Assembly: GCA_964551735.1 (NCBI GenBank)
Contig: CAZKEF010000005.1
Coordinates: forward strand, 176,565 to 240,564
Origin: DAOUAT01 sp964551735
Lineage (GTDB): Bacteria > Chloroflexota > Anaerolineae > CG2-30-64-16
Length of the DNA stretch: 64,000 nucleotides
Direction of reading: 5' to 3'
Part shown: positions 1-8,409 of the stretch, piece by piece
Numbering within the stretch: position 1 is the stretch's first letter
Layout: every line of letters starts with the position of its first letter
Notes under the pieces: generated by a model
Seen by the model: the letters and a program-made list of their open reading frames with translations, nothing else
Databases searched by the model: none
What the model was told of the DNA's origin: nothing
Made by a program: the position numbers and the translations under genes

Positions 1-2169
1 GATCAGGTCGCGGAAGCGTTGGAGAAGGCTTTCGAGGGTGAGCAGTATGCCGAGAGCCGCAATGCCCTGGGACGCGAGCTGGACACCCAGCGCACCGAGC
101 GTTTCCGTGCGTTGGAGGCCGCGGTGCGCCAGCAAGGTTTCGCGCTGGCCCGCACGCAGATGGGCATCATGGTGGCGCCGGTGAAGGACGGCCAGCCGCT
201 CACCCCCGAGCAGTTCGAGGCGCTGCCCGAGGACGAGCGCACGGCCTACGCGCAGCACAGCCAAATCCTGCAAGAGATGTTGGAGCGGACCGGCCGCCAG
301 GTGCAGGAGCTGGAGGAGGCCGCCCAGGCGCGGCTGGCCAACCTGGACCGGGAGATCGCGGCCGCTGCGATCCGGCCCTTCTTCGATAGGCTGCTTCCCG
401 ATTACGGGGATTGGCCCGACGTCATCGCCTATCTGACGGGCATGCAGGCCCACATCGCCGAGCACACCGACGACCTGCGGGCCGCGGGCGGCGGTCAGGC
501 GCAAAGCGAAGGCCAAGGCGAGGCCCAGATCCTGCCCTGGTTGCGGCGGCAGGCCGCTTCCCCCTTCGATCGCTACCGGCTCAACGTGGTCGTGGACAAC
601 AGCGCCCTGACCGGCGCGCCGGTGGTGGTGGAGACCAACCCCACCTACCTGAACCTGATCGGCCGCGTCGAGATGCGCGCTGAGTTCGGCACGTTGGTCA
701 CCGACTACCGTTACATCAAGGCCGGCGCGCTGCACCGGGCCAACGGCGGCTATCTGCTGTTGGATGCGCGGGTGTTATTGCGCCAGCCGCTGGCGTGGGA
801 GGCGTTGAAGCAGGCGCTGCGCAACCAGCGCATCCGCATCGAAGAGATGGCCCAGCAGTTGGGCGTGCTGGCCACCACTACCCTGACCCCCGAGCCGATC
901 CCGTTGGATGTCAAGGTGGTGCTCATCGGCGATCCGCAAACCTATTACCTGCTCTACGCCTACGACGAGCAGTTCGAGAAGCTGTTCAAAGTGCGCGCGG
1001 ATTTCGCCGAAGAGATGGCCTGGACCCCGGAGAACGAGGAAAAGATCGTCCGCTTCATCCGCAACCGCTGCGCCGAGTATGATCTGCCCCACTTCGATGT
1101 CAGCGCGGTGGCCAAGGTGGTGGAGCACAGCGGACGCCTGGTGGAGGATCAGCGCAAGCTCACCACCCGCTTCGCCCTGGTCTCCGATATCATCCAGGAG
1201 GCCGCGTTCTGGGCTGGCCGGGCCGGCCACGCCCAGGTGACCGGCGAAGATGTGCAGCGGGCCATTGATGAACGCGTCTACCGCTCTAACCAGTTCGAGG
1301 AGCGGCTGCACGAGCTGATCACCGACGGCACGATCATGGTGGATACGACCGGCGCGGCGGTGGGCCAGGTGAACGGCCTGGCCGTGCTGGCGTTGGGCGA
1401 TTACGCGTTCGGCCGGCCGTCGCGCATCACCTGCCGCACCTTCCAGGGCCGCGCGGGGGTGATCAACATCGAGCGCGAGGCCCGGCTCAGCGGCAAGATC
1501 CACGACAAGGGCATCCTGATCCTCTCCGGCTTCCTGGGCGGCCGTTACGCGCAGGACAAGCCGCTCAGCCTGTCGGCCAGCATCGCGTTCGAGCAGTCCT
1601 ACGAGGGGGTGGACGGCGACAGCGCGTCCTCCACCGAGCTCTACGCCCTCCTTTCCAGCCTGGCTGAGCTGCCCATCAAGCAGGGGATCGCGGTCACCGG
1701 CTCGGTGAACCAGAACGGCGAGATCCAGGCCATCGGCGGGGCCACGGCCAAGATCGAGGGCTTCTTCGATGTCTGCCGGGCCATGCCGGGCGGGCTCACC
1801 GGCGAGCAGGGGGTGATCATCCCCGTGGCCAACGCCGCCAACCTGATGTTGCGGGACGACCTGGTGGCTGCGGTGGCCGAGGGCCGGTTCCATATCTGGC
1901 CCGTGCGCACCGCAGACGAAGGGGCCGAGCTCCTGACCGGCGTGCCCGCGGGCGAGCGCGATGCCGACGGCGCGTATCCGCCCGACAGCGTCAACGGCCG
2001 CGTGGATCGCAAGCTGCGCGACCTGGCCGAAAAGCTGCAGAACTTCGGCCAGAAGGCCAAGGAGAACGGAGACAAGAAGGGGAACGGCGAGCCGAAACCC
2101 AACGACGAGCCCGCGCCCCCGCCCCACGAGCCCGATTTGCCGGGGGATCAGCCGGAGGCGACGGGCTGA
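1..2169 (+). CDS. Lon-like ATP-dependent protease (LonB/LonC type), 5' truncated by window edge
   Basis: The frame is open from base 1, so the start and the Walker A region lie upstream of the window. About 722 residues are visible. The N-terminal part is a charged, coiled-coil-like helical stretch, followed by an AAA+ lid-like region and a C-terminal Lon protease domain. The Ser-Lys dyad is readable: a GDSASS motif with the catalytic Ser codon at 1621-1623, and a GGATAKIEGF motif with the catalytic Lys codon at 1750-1752. The arrangement matches the Lon-like proteases annotated as ATP-binding Lon family proteins rather than E. coli LonA, because it lacks the LonA N-domain and has the long helical insertion. 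It should degrade unfolded or specific cytoplasmic proteins. The last 50 residues are Lys/Pro/Glu-rich and probably disordered. The family call is secure; substrates are unknown. Confidence 0.9.
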   Translation, partial: DQVAEALEKAFEGEQYAESRNALGRELDTQRTERFRALEAAVRQQGFALARTQMGIMVAPVKDGQPLTPEQFEALPEDERTAYAQHSQILQEMLERTGRQVQELEEAAQARLANLDREIAAAAIRPFFDRLLPDYGDWPDVIAYLTGMQAHIAEHTDDLRAAGGGQAQSEGQGEAQILPWLRRQAASPFDRYRLNVVVDNSALTGAPVVVETNPTYLNLIGRVEMRAEFGTLVTDYRYIKAGALHRANGGYLLLDARVLLRQPLAWEALKQALRNQRIRIEEMAQQLGVLATTTLTPEPIPLDVKVVLIGDPQTYYLLYAYDEQFEKLFKVRADFAEEMAWTPENEEKIVRFIRNRCAEYDLPHFDVSAVAKVVEHSGRLVEDQRKLTTRFALVSDIIQEAAFWAGRAGHAQVTGEDVQRAIDERVYRSNQFEERLHELITDGTIMVDTTGAAVGQVNGLAVLALGDYAFGRPSRITCRTFQGRAGVINIEREARLSGKIHDKGILILSGFLGGRYAQDKPLSLSASIAFEQSYEGVDGDSASSTELYALLSSLAELPIKQGIAVTGSVNQNGEIQAIGGATAKIEGFFDVCRAMPGGLTGEQGVIIPVANAANLMLRDDLVAAVAEGRFHIWPVRTADEGAELLTGVPAGERDADGAYPPDSVNGRVDRKLRDLAEKLQNFGQKAKENGDKKGNGEPKPNDEPAPPPHEPDLPGDQPEATG

Positions 2170-2218
2170 GCGGCTGGGGGACCGGCTGACCGGGCGACCG
2201 AGGTCACGGCGACCCTTG

Positions 2219-2302
2219 CGAAGTCGGCCAACTTGACAACTCAGTATAACCTGCGCCGACTGGCACAGTCCACGCAGGTGGACTTCGCGCCGGTTGCCGC
2301 GG
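2219..2302. repeat. Dispersed repeat, family F, copy 1
   Basis: This intergenic sequence shares blocks with 25795-25905 on the other strand: TTGCGAARTCGGC, GCGCCGA, CAGTCCACGCAGGTGGAC and GGTTGCCGCGGT, in the same order. The rest of the 2170-2365 gap shows no gene. Confidence 0.6.
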
Positions 2303-2365
2303 TCACATGCGGTGCAGTTTCCCGTTCCAACCGCCGGGCGCGGCCGGGTAATCAGAGGATAGTCC

Positions 2366-3601
2366 ATGCAATCCATCCGTGAGCTCTACCGCATCGGCCA
2401 CGGGCCGTCGAGCAGCCACACCATGGCCCCGCGCCGCGCGGCCGAGATCTTCAAGGCGCGACACTCTGGGGCCGAGCGCTTCCAGGTGACCCTGTACGGC
2501 AGCCTGGCGGCCACGGGCCGGGGTCATCTGACCGACGTTGCCATTCAGGAGGCGCTGGCCCCGGCGCCGGTAGCGATCGCCTGGCTGCCCGAGGTCGAGC
2601 TGCCGTTTCACCCCAACGGCATGCGCTTCCAGGCGATCATGTCCGGCGGCGCGGCTTCCGAGCCCTGGACGGTCTTCAGCGTGGGTGGCGGCGCGCTTAC
2701 GCAGGAAGGTGACCCGGACCCGCCGGCCATCTACGACCTGGACACCCTGGCCGCGATCCTGGACCGCTGCAAGCAGACCGGCCAGGCGCTGTGGGAATAC
2801 GTTGAGGAACGCGAGGATCGCTACATCTGGCGCTACTTGGGGCAGATCCTGGATGCCATGCGCGCGGCCATCGCGCGCGGCCTTGAGCGCGAGGGGGTCC
2901 TGCCGGGAGGGTTGGGGGTGGCGCGCCGCGCGTGGGTCATCCACCGCAAGATGACCATGGCCGGCAGCGCGCCGAACCGGTTCGAGCTGCTCTATGCCTA
3001 CGCCCTGGCCGTGGCCGAGGAGAACGCCTCCGGCGGCCAGGTGGTCACCGCGCCTACGTGCGGCTCCTGCGGCGTGCTGCCGGCCGTGCTGCGCTACGTC
3101 CAGGAGATCACCCGCTGCTCCGACGAGGCGCTGCTGCGCGCCCTGGCCACCGCGGGGCTGATCGGCAACCTGGTGAAGCACAACGCGTCCATCTCCGGCG
3201 CGGAGGTGGGCTGCCAGGGCGAGATCGGCACCGCGTGCGCCATGGCCGCGGCCGCGGCCGCGCAACTCTTCGGCGGCACCGTCCGCCAGGTCGAGTACGC
3301 GGCCGAGATGGGGCTGGAGCACAACCTGGGGCTCACTTGCGACCCGGTGGCCGGCATCGTGCAGATCCCGTGCATCGAGCGCAACGCGTTCGCGGCCTCC
3401 AAGGCGTTCAACTGCGCGGATTACGCGCTCCTCTCCGACGGTTCGCATCGCGTCCCCTTTGACGACGTGGTGGCCGTGATGTGGGAGACCGGCAACAACC
3501 TGCCATCGCTCTACCGGGAGACCGCGTCCGGCGGCCTGGCCGAGGCGTATCGGCGGCGGCAGGCGGCTAAGCGCGCGGCGGCTGCTGGTGGGCAAGGGTA
3601 G
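2366..3601 (+). CDS. sdaA: L-serine dehydratase (L-serine ammonia-lyase), iron-sulfur type, single chain
   Basis: The enzyme deaminates L-serine to pyruvate and ammonia using a [4Fe-4S] cluster. The 411-residue chain starts with the beta-domain signature (GPSSSHTMAPRRA) and continues into the alpha domain. Cluster cysteines are recognisable at about C283 (GAEVGCQGEIG), C325 (GLTCDPV) and C336 (QIPCIERN). Their 42 and 11 residue spacing is the one known for Legionella serine dehydratase. A further APTCGSCG motif lies near residue 232. Unlike the two-subunit Bacillus enzyme, both parts are in one polypeptide, with the beta part short. The ATG at 2366 fits the conserved N-terminus. It stands alone between the Lon-like gene and the ABC exporter genes. 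Confidence 0.93.
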   Translation: MQSIRELYRIGHGPSSSHTMAPRRAAEIFKARHSGAERFQVTLYGSLAATGRGHLTDVAIQEALAPAPVAIAWLPEVELPFHPNGMRFQAIMSGGAASEPWTVFSVGGGALTQEGDPDPPAIYDLDTLAAILDRCKQTGQALWEYVEEREDRYIWRYLGQILDAMRAAIARGLEREGVLPGGLGVARRAWVIHRKMTMAGSAPNRFELLYAYALAVAEENASGGQVVTAPTCGSCGVLPAVLRYVQEITRCSDEALLRALATAGLIGNLVKHNASISGAEVGCQGEIGTACAMAAAAAAQLFGGTVRQVEYAAEMGLEHNLGLTCDPVAGIVQIPCIERNAFAASKAFNCADYALLSDGSHRVPFDDVVAVMWETGNNLPSLYRETASGGLAEAYRRRQAAKRAAAAGGQG

Positions 3602-3615
3602 ACGTTTGGAATCTC

Positions 3616-3680
3616 ACCACTAAGACACCAGGACACAAAGGAACAGATCGAACAACTTGGTGTCTTCGTGCCTTGTGGTT
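3616..3680. repeat. Imperfect inverted repeat in the 3602-3709 gap
   Basis: The left arm (ACCACTAAGACACCAGG...) and the right arm (...TGTCTTCGTGCCTTGTGGTT) are imperfect reverse complements. The sequence is low in complexity and built from AGACAC/GTGTCT words. Its role is unknown; it could form a hairpin after sdaA. Confidence 0.5.
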
Positions 3681-3709
3681 TGACGAACTGACCTGACGTA
3701 CGAGATCTC

Positions 3710-5512
3710 ATGTTCGCCGTCACTGACCCACCCCCTATCGCCATGGCCCAACCCGGCGCGTGGCGCATCCTGCGCCGGGCGCTGGGCTACCTCCGTCCCT
3801 ATTGGCGCCTGACCGGCACGGCCTACCTCACGCTGCTGGCCGTCACCGGCCTGACCCTGCTCATCCCGCAGCTCATCCGCTGGGCCGTGGATCGCGGCAT
3901 CCGCGCGGGGGATCAGCGCGCGTTGGGGCTGGCCGTCCTTGCCATCGTGGGGCTGGGCGTGGCGAGGGGCCTGCTGAACTTCATCCAGGGCCGGGCCACC
4001 GAGGTCGCCTCGCAAGGGGTGGCCTACGACCTGCGCAACGCGCTCTACCGCAAACTGTCGGCCCTCTCCTTCTCCTACCATGACCGCGCCCAGGTAGGGC
4101 AACTGCTGTCGCGCGCGGTGCAGGACGTGGATCGCGTCCGTTTCGTCACCGGCCGCGCGTTCCTGCGCCTGGCCGAGGGGCTGGTGCTGCTGATTGGCAC
4201 CACGGTGGTGTTGATCGTGATGAACCCACCCCTGGCGCTGTTGGCCTTGGGTGCGATGCCGCTGCTGGCGCACCGTGCGCTCTACCTCAGCCGCCGGCTC
4301 CGGCCGCTGTCGCTGGCGGTGCAGCAGCAGTTGGCCGTGCTCACCACGCGCCTGGAGCAGAACCTGCGCGGCGCGCGCGTCGTCAAGGCGTTCAGCCAGG
4401 AAGACGCGGAGATCGAGCGTTTCAGCGCACAGAACGCGCGCTGGTTCGACCTTTCCGCGGCCGCGGCCCGGCTGCAAGCACTGAATGTGCCGCTGCTGGA
4501 CCTGATCGCCAACCTGGGCACGGTCTTCATCATCTGGTACGGGGGCATGCTGGTGGTGCGGGGCAACCTGACCCTGGGCGAGCTGGTGGCGTTTTCCACT
4601 TATCTGGGCCAGCTTTTCATCCCGGTGCGCCGCCTGGGCATGATCCTGCCCGCCGTGGCCATGGCCGCGGCCGCGGGCGAGCGCGTCTTCGAGATCCTGG
4701 ACGCGCAGTCGGAGGTGACGGACGCACCGGATGCCGTGCCGCTGCCCCCGGTGACCGGCCACGTGCGCTTCGAGCACGTCTCCTTCAGCTACTTTGGCCG
4801 CCATCGGGTGTTGGATGATGTGTCGTTCGAAGCGCAGCCCGGCCAGGTGGTCGCGCTGCTGGGCCCCACCGGCTCGGGTAAGTCGTCCATCATCAACCTG
4901 ATCCCGCGCTTTTACGACCCCACCCGCGGCCGGGTCACGGTGGACGGCCAAGACTTGCGCCAGGTGCAGCTCAGCACCCTGCGCGACCAGGTGGGCATCG
5001 TGCTGCAGGAGACCGCGTTGTTCGCAACCACGCTGCGGGAAAACATCGCGTTCGGCCGGCCGGACGCCACGGAGGACGAGATCATCGCGGCGGCGCAGGC
5101 GGCCCAGGCCCACGATTTCATCACGGCGTTGCCCCAGGGCTACGACACCCACGTGGGAGAGCGCGGGGTCACGCTGTCGGGCGGGCAGAAGCAGCGGATC
5201 GCCATCGCCCGCGCGCTGCTGCGCGACCCGCGCATCCTGATCCTGGACGACGCGACCGCCAGCGTGGACACCGAGACCGAAGGCCTGATCCAGGAGGCGC
5301 TGGCGCAACTGATGGCCGGCCGCACGTCGTTCGTGATCGCCCAGCGGCTCAGCACCGTGCGCCGGGCCGACTTGATCCTGGTGCTGGAACGCGGCCGCAT
5401 CGCCGCAGCCGGCGCCCACGCCGATCTGCTGCGCACGTCGGAGCTGTACGCGGCGATCTATCACCGGCAGTTGAAGCCGCAGGAAGAACAGGACGCAGAT
5501 GAACGCAGATGA
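3710..5512 (+). CDS. ABC exporter half-transporter, degenerate-site subunit
   Basis: The 600-residue protein has an N-terminal six-helix exporter domain (about 20-330) and a C-terminal ATPase domain. Walker A is GPTGSGKS at 385-392 and the signature is a canonical LSGGQ at 489-493. In Walker B the catalytic glutamate position is aspartate (LILDDATAS, D514), and the H-loop histidine is glutamine (VIAQRLST, Q545). The next gene encodes the complementary half with canonical Glu and His but an altered signature, LSMGQ. This pattern is known for heterodimeric exporters with one degenerate and one active ATP site, such as TM287/288. The substrate cannot be read from sequence; lipids or drugs are usual. 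The last residues (EEQDADERR) are encoded by the left arm of a dispersed repeat. Confidence 0.93.
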   Translation: MFAVTDPPPIAMAQPGAWRILRRALGYLRPYWRLTGTAYLTLLAVTGLTLLIPQLIRWAVDRGIRAGDQRALGLAVLAIVGLGVARGLLNFIQGRATEVASQGVAYDLRNALYRKLSALSFSYHDRAQVGQLLSRAVQDVDRVRFVTGRAFLRLAEGLVLLIGTTVVLIVMNPPLALLALGAMPLLAHRALYLSRRLRPLSLAVQQQLAVLTTRLEQNLRGARVVKAFSQEDAEIERFSAQNARWFDLSAAAARLQALNVPLLDLIANLGTVFIIWYGGMLVVRGNLTLGELVAFSTYLGQLFIPVRRLGMILPAVAMAAAAGERVFEILDAQSEVTDAPDAVPLPPVTGHVRFEHVSFSYFGRHRVLDDVSFEAQPGQVVALLGPTGSGKSSIINLIPRFYDPTRGRVTVDGQDLRQVQLSTLRDQVGIVLQETALFATTLRENIAFGRPDATEDEIIAAAQAAQAHDFITALPQGYDTHVGERGVTLSGGQKQRIAIARALLRDPRILILDDATASVDTETEGLIQEALAQLMAGRTSFVIAQRLSTVRRADLILVLERGRIAAAGAHADLLRTSELYAAIYHRQLKPQEEQDADERR

Positions 5513-5613
5513 ACGCAGATCAGTGTCCATGCCTCCCGCTGGGGCACAATCGAGAATGAAAATGCAGCCATCCGCGTTCATCCGCGCTCGTCCGCGTCCC
5601 ATTTTGAGGTCAG
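5491..5613. repeat. Dispersed imperfect palindrome, family C, copy 1
   Basis: The left arm contains GGACGCAGATGAACGCAGAT at the 3' end of the exporter gene. The right arm (5559-5613) is close to its reverse complement. The right arm recurs at 9697-9751 with only a few mismatches. It fills the gap between the two exporter subunit genes, and the left arm encodes the last codons and stop of the first. Confidence 0.75.
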
Positions 5614-5620
5614 GACAACA

Positions 5621-7444
5621 ATGAGCTTCTCCATCGGCACCAGCGCTCCCCGCATGGGGCCGGGCGGCGTCCTCGAAAGCTTCGGCGACAAGGCCGAGGG
5701 CCGGGCGTTCGATCGGCGCATCGCGCTGCGCCTGCTCGGCTTCCTCCGCCCCTACCGGCGGCAGATGGCCGCCGCGCTGGCGCTGATGCTGGTCACGTCG
5801 CTGCTGTCGCTGGCCACGCCCTACCTGGTGAAGGTTGCCATTGACACGGACATCGCCCAGGGCGACCTGCCGGGCCTCACCCGCACCGCGCTGCTCATCG
5901 CCCTGGTGTGGGGCGGGATCTATGTGGCCGCCGCGGGCCAGCGGTGGCTGCTGTCGTGGGTGGGGCTGCGGGTGCTGGCCAACTTGCGCCGTGACCTCTT
6001 CCGTCACCTCCAGGCGCTGCCCCTGGGCTACCACGACACCCACATCGTCGGCGTCACCCTCTCGCGCGTCATCAACGACGTGGGCGTCATCAACGACCTG
6101 TTGTCGCAAGGGCTGGTGACCCTGGTGGGGGACAGCGTGGTGCTGATCGGCATCGTGGTCGTCATGGTCTCCATGAGCCCGAAACTCGCGCTGCTGGCGT
6201 TCACCGTGATCCCGGTCATGCTGCTGGTGACGACCTGGTTCGCGCGCCACGCGCAGGTAGCCTTCCGCCAGACGCGGGCGCGCATCGCCGAGGTCGTGGG
6301 CGACCTGGCCGAGGGGTTGTCGGGCATGCGGATCATCCAGGCGTTCGCGCAGGAGGGCGTGACGCAAGAGCGCTTCGAACGGATCAACCGGTCCAACCGG
6401 GACGCCACGGTCTCGGCCATGACCCTGTCGTTCATCTTCCTGCCCGTGGTCGAGTTCCTGGGCCTGGCCGCCACCGCGCTGGTGCTCTGGTTCGGCGGCT
6501 CGGCCGTGGCCGGCGGCGCGCTGACCCTGGGCGTGGTGGTGGCGTTCCTGGCCTACGTTACCCGCTTCTTCGACCCCATCCAGGAGCTCAGCCAGCTCTA
6601 CACCACCATGCAGGCGGCCATGGCCGGCGGCGAGCGGGTGCTGGCGTTGTTGGATACGCAACCTGACGTGGCCGACCGGCCTGGCGCTCCGCCCATGCCC
6701 GCGATCCGGGGCGACCTGGCGCTGGCGCACGTCTCCTTCGCCTATCGGGGGGATGTCGAGGTGCTGCACGACGTCAGTCTAGCCATCGCGGCCGGCGAGA
6801 CGGTGGCGCTGGTGGGGCCCACCGGCGCGGGCAAGACCTCCATCGCGAACCTGGTGGCGCGTTTCTACGACGTGACCGCGGGCGCGGTGCGGATTGACGG
6901 AGTAGACGTGCGCGAGGTCCAACAGCGTTCGCTCCGCCAGCAGATGGGGCTGGTGCCACAAGACCCGTTCCTGTTCGCCGGCACCATCGCCGACAACATC
7001 GCGTTCGGCCGGCCCGATGCCGCGCTGGAGGCGATCGAAGCTGCCGCCAGACTGGCGCATATCCACGACTTCATCGCTGGCCTGCCCGACGGCTACCGCA
7101 CCGAGATCCTGGAGGGGGGCGTCAACCTCTCCATGGGCCAGCGCCAGCTCATCTGCATCGCCCGCGCCGCCCTGGCCGACCCCCGCATCCTGATCCTGGA
7201 CGAAGCCACCGCCAGCGTGGACACCGTGACTGAGGCGTTCATCCAGGATGCCATCGCCCGGCTGCTGTCCGGCCGCACCGCCATCGTCATCGCCCACCGC
7301 CTCAGCACCGTGCGGGACGCCGACCGCATCTGCGTGATAGACGATGGCCGGATCGTGGAAGAGGGATCGCATGATGCGCTGCTGGCGCGGGGTGGGTTGT
7401 ATCGGGAGCTGTATGAGCGGCAGTTTTTGGATAAGGCATCATGA
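5621..7444 (+). CDS. ABC exporter half-transporter, catalytic-site subunit
   Basis: The 607-residue protein has six membrane helices (about 40-345) and an ATPase domain. Walker A is GPTGAGKT at 399-406, Walker B ends in LILDEATAS with catalytic E528, and the H-loop is VIAHRLST with H559. The signature motif is LSMGQ (503-507) instead of LSGGQ. Paired with the preceding subunit, its Walker motifs would face the canonical LSGGQ of the partner, making the active site. Its LSMGQ would face the partner's degenerate Walker motifs. The ATG at 5621 follows repeat family C by a few bases. The stop codon overlaps the start of the next gene by four bases (ATGA), so the two are translationally coupled. 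Confidence 0.94.
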   Translation: MSFSIGTSAPRMGPGGVLESFGDKAEGRAFDRRIALRLLGFLRPYRRQMAAALALMLVTSLLSLATPYLVKVAIDTDIAQGDLPGLTRTALLIALVWGGIYVAAAGQRWLLSWVGLRVLANLRRDLFRHLQALPLGYHDTHIVGVTLSRVINDVGVINDLLSQGLVTLVGDSVVLIGIVVVMVSMSPKLALLAFTVIPVMLLVTTWFARHAQVAFRQTRARIAEVVGDLAEGLSGMRIIQAFAQEGVTQERFERINRSNRDATVSAMTLSFIFLPVVEFLGLAATALVLWFGGSAVAGGALTLGVVVAFLAYVTRFFDPIQELSQLYTTMQAAMAGGERVLALLDTQPDVADRPGAPPMPAIRGDLALAHVSFAYRGDVEVLHDVSLAIAAGETVALVGPTGAGKTSIANLVARFYDVTAGAVRIDGVDVREVQQRSLRQQMGLVPQDPFLFAGTIADNIAFGRPDAALEAIEAAARLAHIHDFIAGLPDGYRTEILEGGVNLSMGQRQLICIARAALADPRILILDEATASVDTVTEAFIQDAIARLLSGRTAIVIAHRLSTVRDADRICVIDDGRIVEEGSHDALLARGGLYRELYERQFLDKAS

Positions 7445-8409
7445 TCCGTTACGACATCCTCGGCTTCGGCGCCGTGGCGGTGGACGACCTGCTTTACTTG
7501 GACGCCTACCCGGAGCCGGAAACCAAAGTTCACATCCGGGAGGAGCGGCGGGAGGGCGGCGGGCTGGCCGGCACCGCGCTTGTTGCCGCGGCGCGTCTGG
7601 GCGCGGCCGCAGCCTACGCCGGTATCCTGGGGGACGATGAGCTCTCCCGCTTTACGGTGGCCGAGCTGGCGCGGGCCGGCGTGGATTGCAGCCTGGTGCT
7701 ACGTCGGTCCGATGCTCGACCCTATCATTCGGTGATCCTGGTTGATCGCTCCAGCGGCAGCCGCACCATCCTGGCGTCGCCTGCCGGGGTCACTCCGCCA
7801 CCATCGGAAATGGCCTCGGCTGATCTCATCTCCGCGTGCCGCGTGCTGCTGGTGGATCACACGGTCGCATCCTTCTCGCTGGCTGCGGTCCCCCTGGCGC
7901 GGCGGCTCGGCGTCCCCGTGGTGGCTGACCTGGAGCGGGTCACGCCTGAGGTGTTGGCGCTGCTGCCCCTGGTGGATCACCTGGTGGTGGGCGAGCGGTT
8001 CGCCGCGCAGGTGACGGGCGCGGCGGAGCCTGCGGCGATGGTGCGCGGCCTGCTGCTCCCCGGCCGTGCCGCGGTCGTCGTCACCGCGGGGGAGCGGGGC
8101 TGCTGGTACGCCGAGCCGGGTGGCGAGGTCCGCCATCAGCCCGCACTGCGCGTCGAGGCCGTGGACACCACCGGCTGCGGCGATGTGTTCCACGGCGCGT
8201 ACGCGGCCATGCTGGCGCGCGGGGCGCCGCTGGCGCGGGCGGTGGCCGTCGCCACCGTGGCCGCGGGCCTCAAGGCGACGCAGCCGGGCGGGCGGAGCGG
8301 GATACCGGATTGGGGGACGGTTGAGCGGTGGGTTGTGGATACTCAAAATGCAGCCAGCAGCAGCGGGATCGCCATCTCCTCCGGCGTCAGGCCGCCGTGG
8401 TGGCCGTAG
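7441..8409 (+). CDS. PfkB-family carbohydrate kinase (ribokinase-like)
   Basis: The 322-residue protein has the ribokinase fold: an N-terminal GFGAVAVDDL start, a glycine-rich sugar-binding segment near residues 35-45, and the C-terminal PfkB signature DTTGCGDVFHG (242-252) with catalytic base D248. It should phosphorylate a sugar or nucleoside hydroxyl with ATP; the substrate cannot be told. The start overlaps the exporter stop (ATGA), suggesting one transcript. The last 22 codons run into the convergent phosphodiesterase gene, giving a 67-base tail-to-tail overlap. The C-terminal residues read from there (SGVRPPWWP) are probably not functional. Confidence 0.88.
   Translation: MIRYDILGFGAVAVDDLLYLDAYPEPETKVHIREERREGGGLAGTALVAAARLGAAAAYAGILGDDELSRFTVAELARAGVDCSLVLRRSDARPYHSVILVDRSSGSRTILASPAGVTPPPSEMASADLISACRVLLVDHTVASFSLAAVPLARRLGVPVVADLERVTPEVLALLPLVDHLVVGERFAAQVTGAAEPAAMVRGLLLPGRAAVVVTAGERGCWYAEPGGEVRHQPALRVEAVDTTGCGDVFHGAYAAMLARGAPLARAVAVATVAAGLKATQPGGRSGIPDWGTVERWVVDTQNAASSSGIAISSGVRPPWWP

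Noticed and set aside
2233..2250. TTGACA and TATAAC promoter-like boxes ahead of sdaA
   Set aside because: The spacing is only about six bases and the sequence belongs to repeat family F.
775..2376. Minus-strand open frame opposite the Lon-like gene
   Set aside because: Composition is unlike that of the neighbours and the plus strand has a clear Lon catalytic dyad.
3620..6769. Very long minus-strand open frame opposite the ABC exporter genes
   Set aside because: It is rich in His, Gln, Arg and Gly, lacks family motifs and mirrors two well-supported transporter genes; GC-rich codon use creates such antisense frames.
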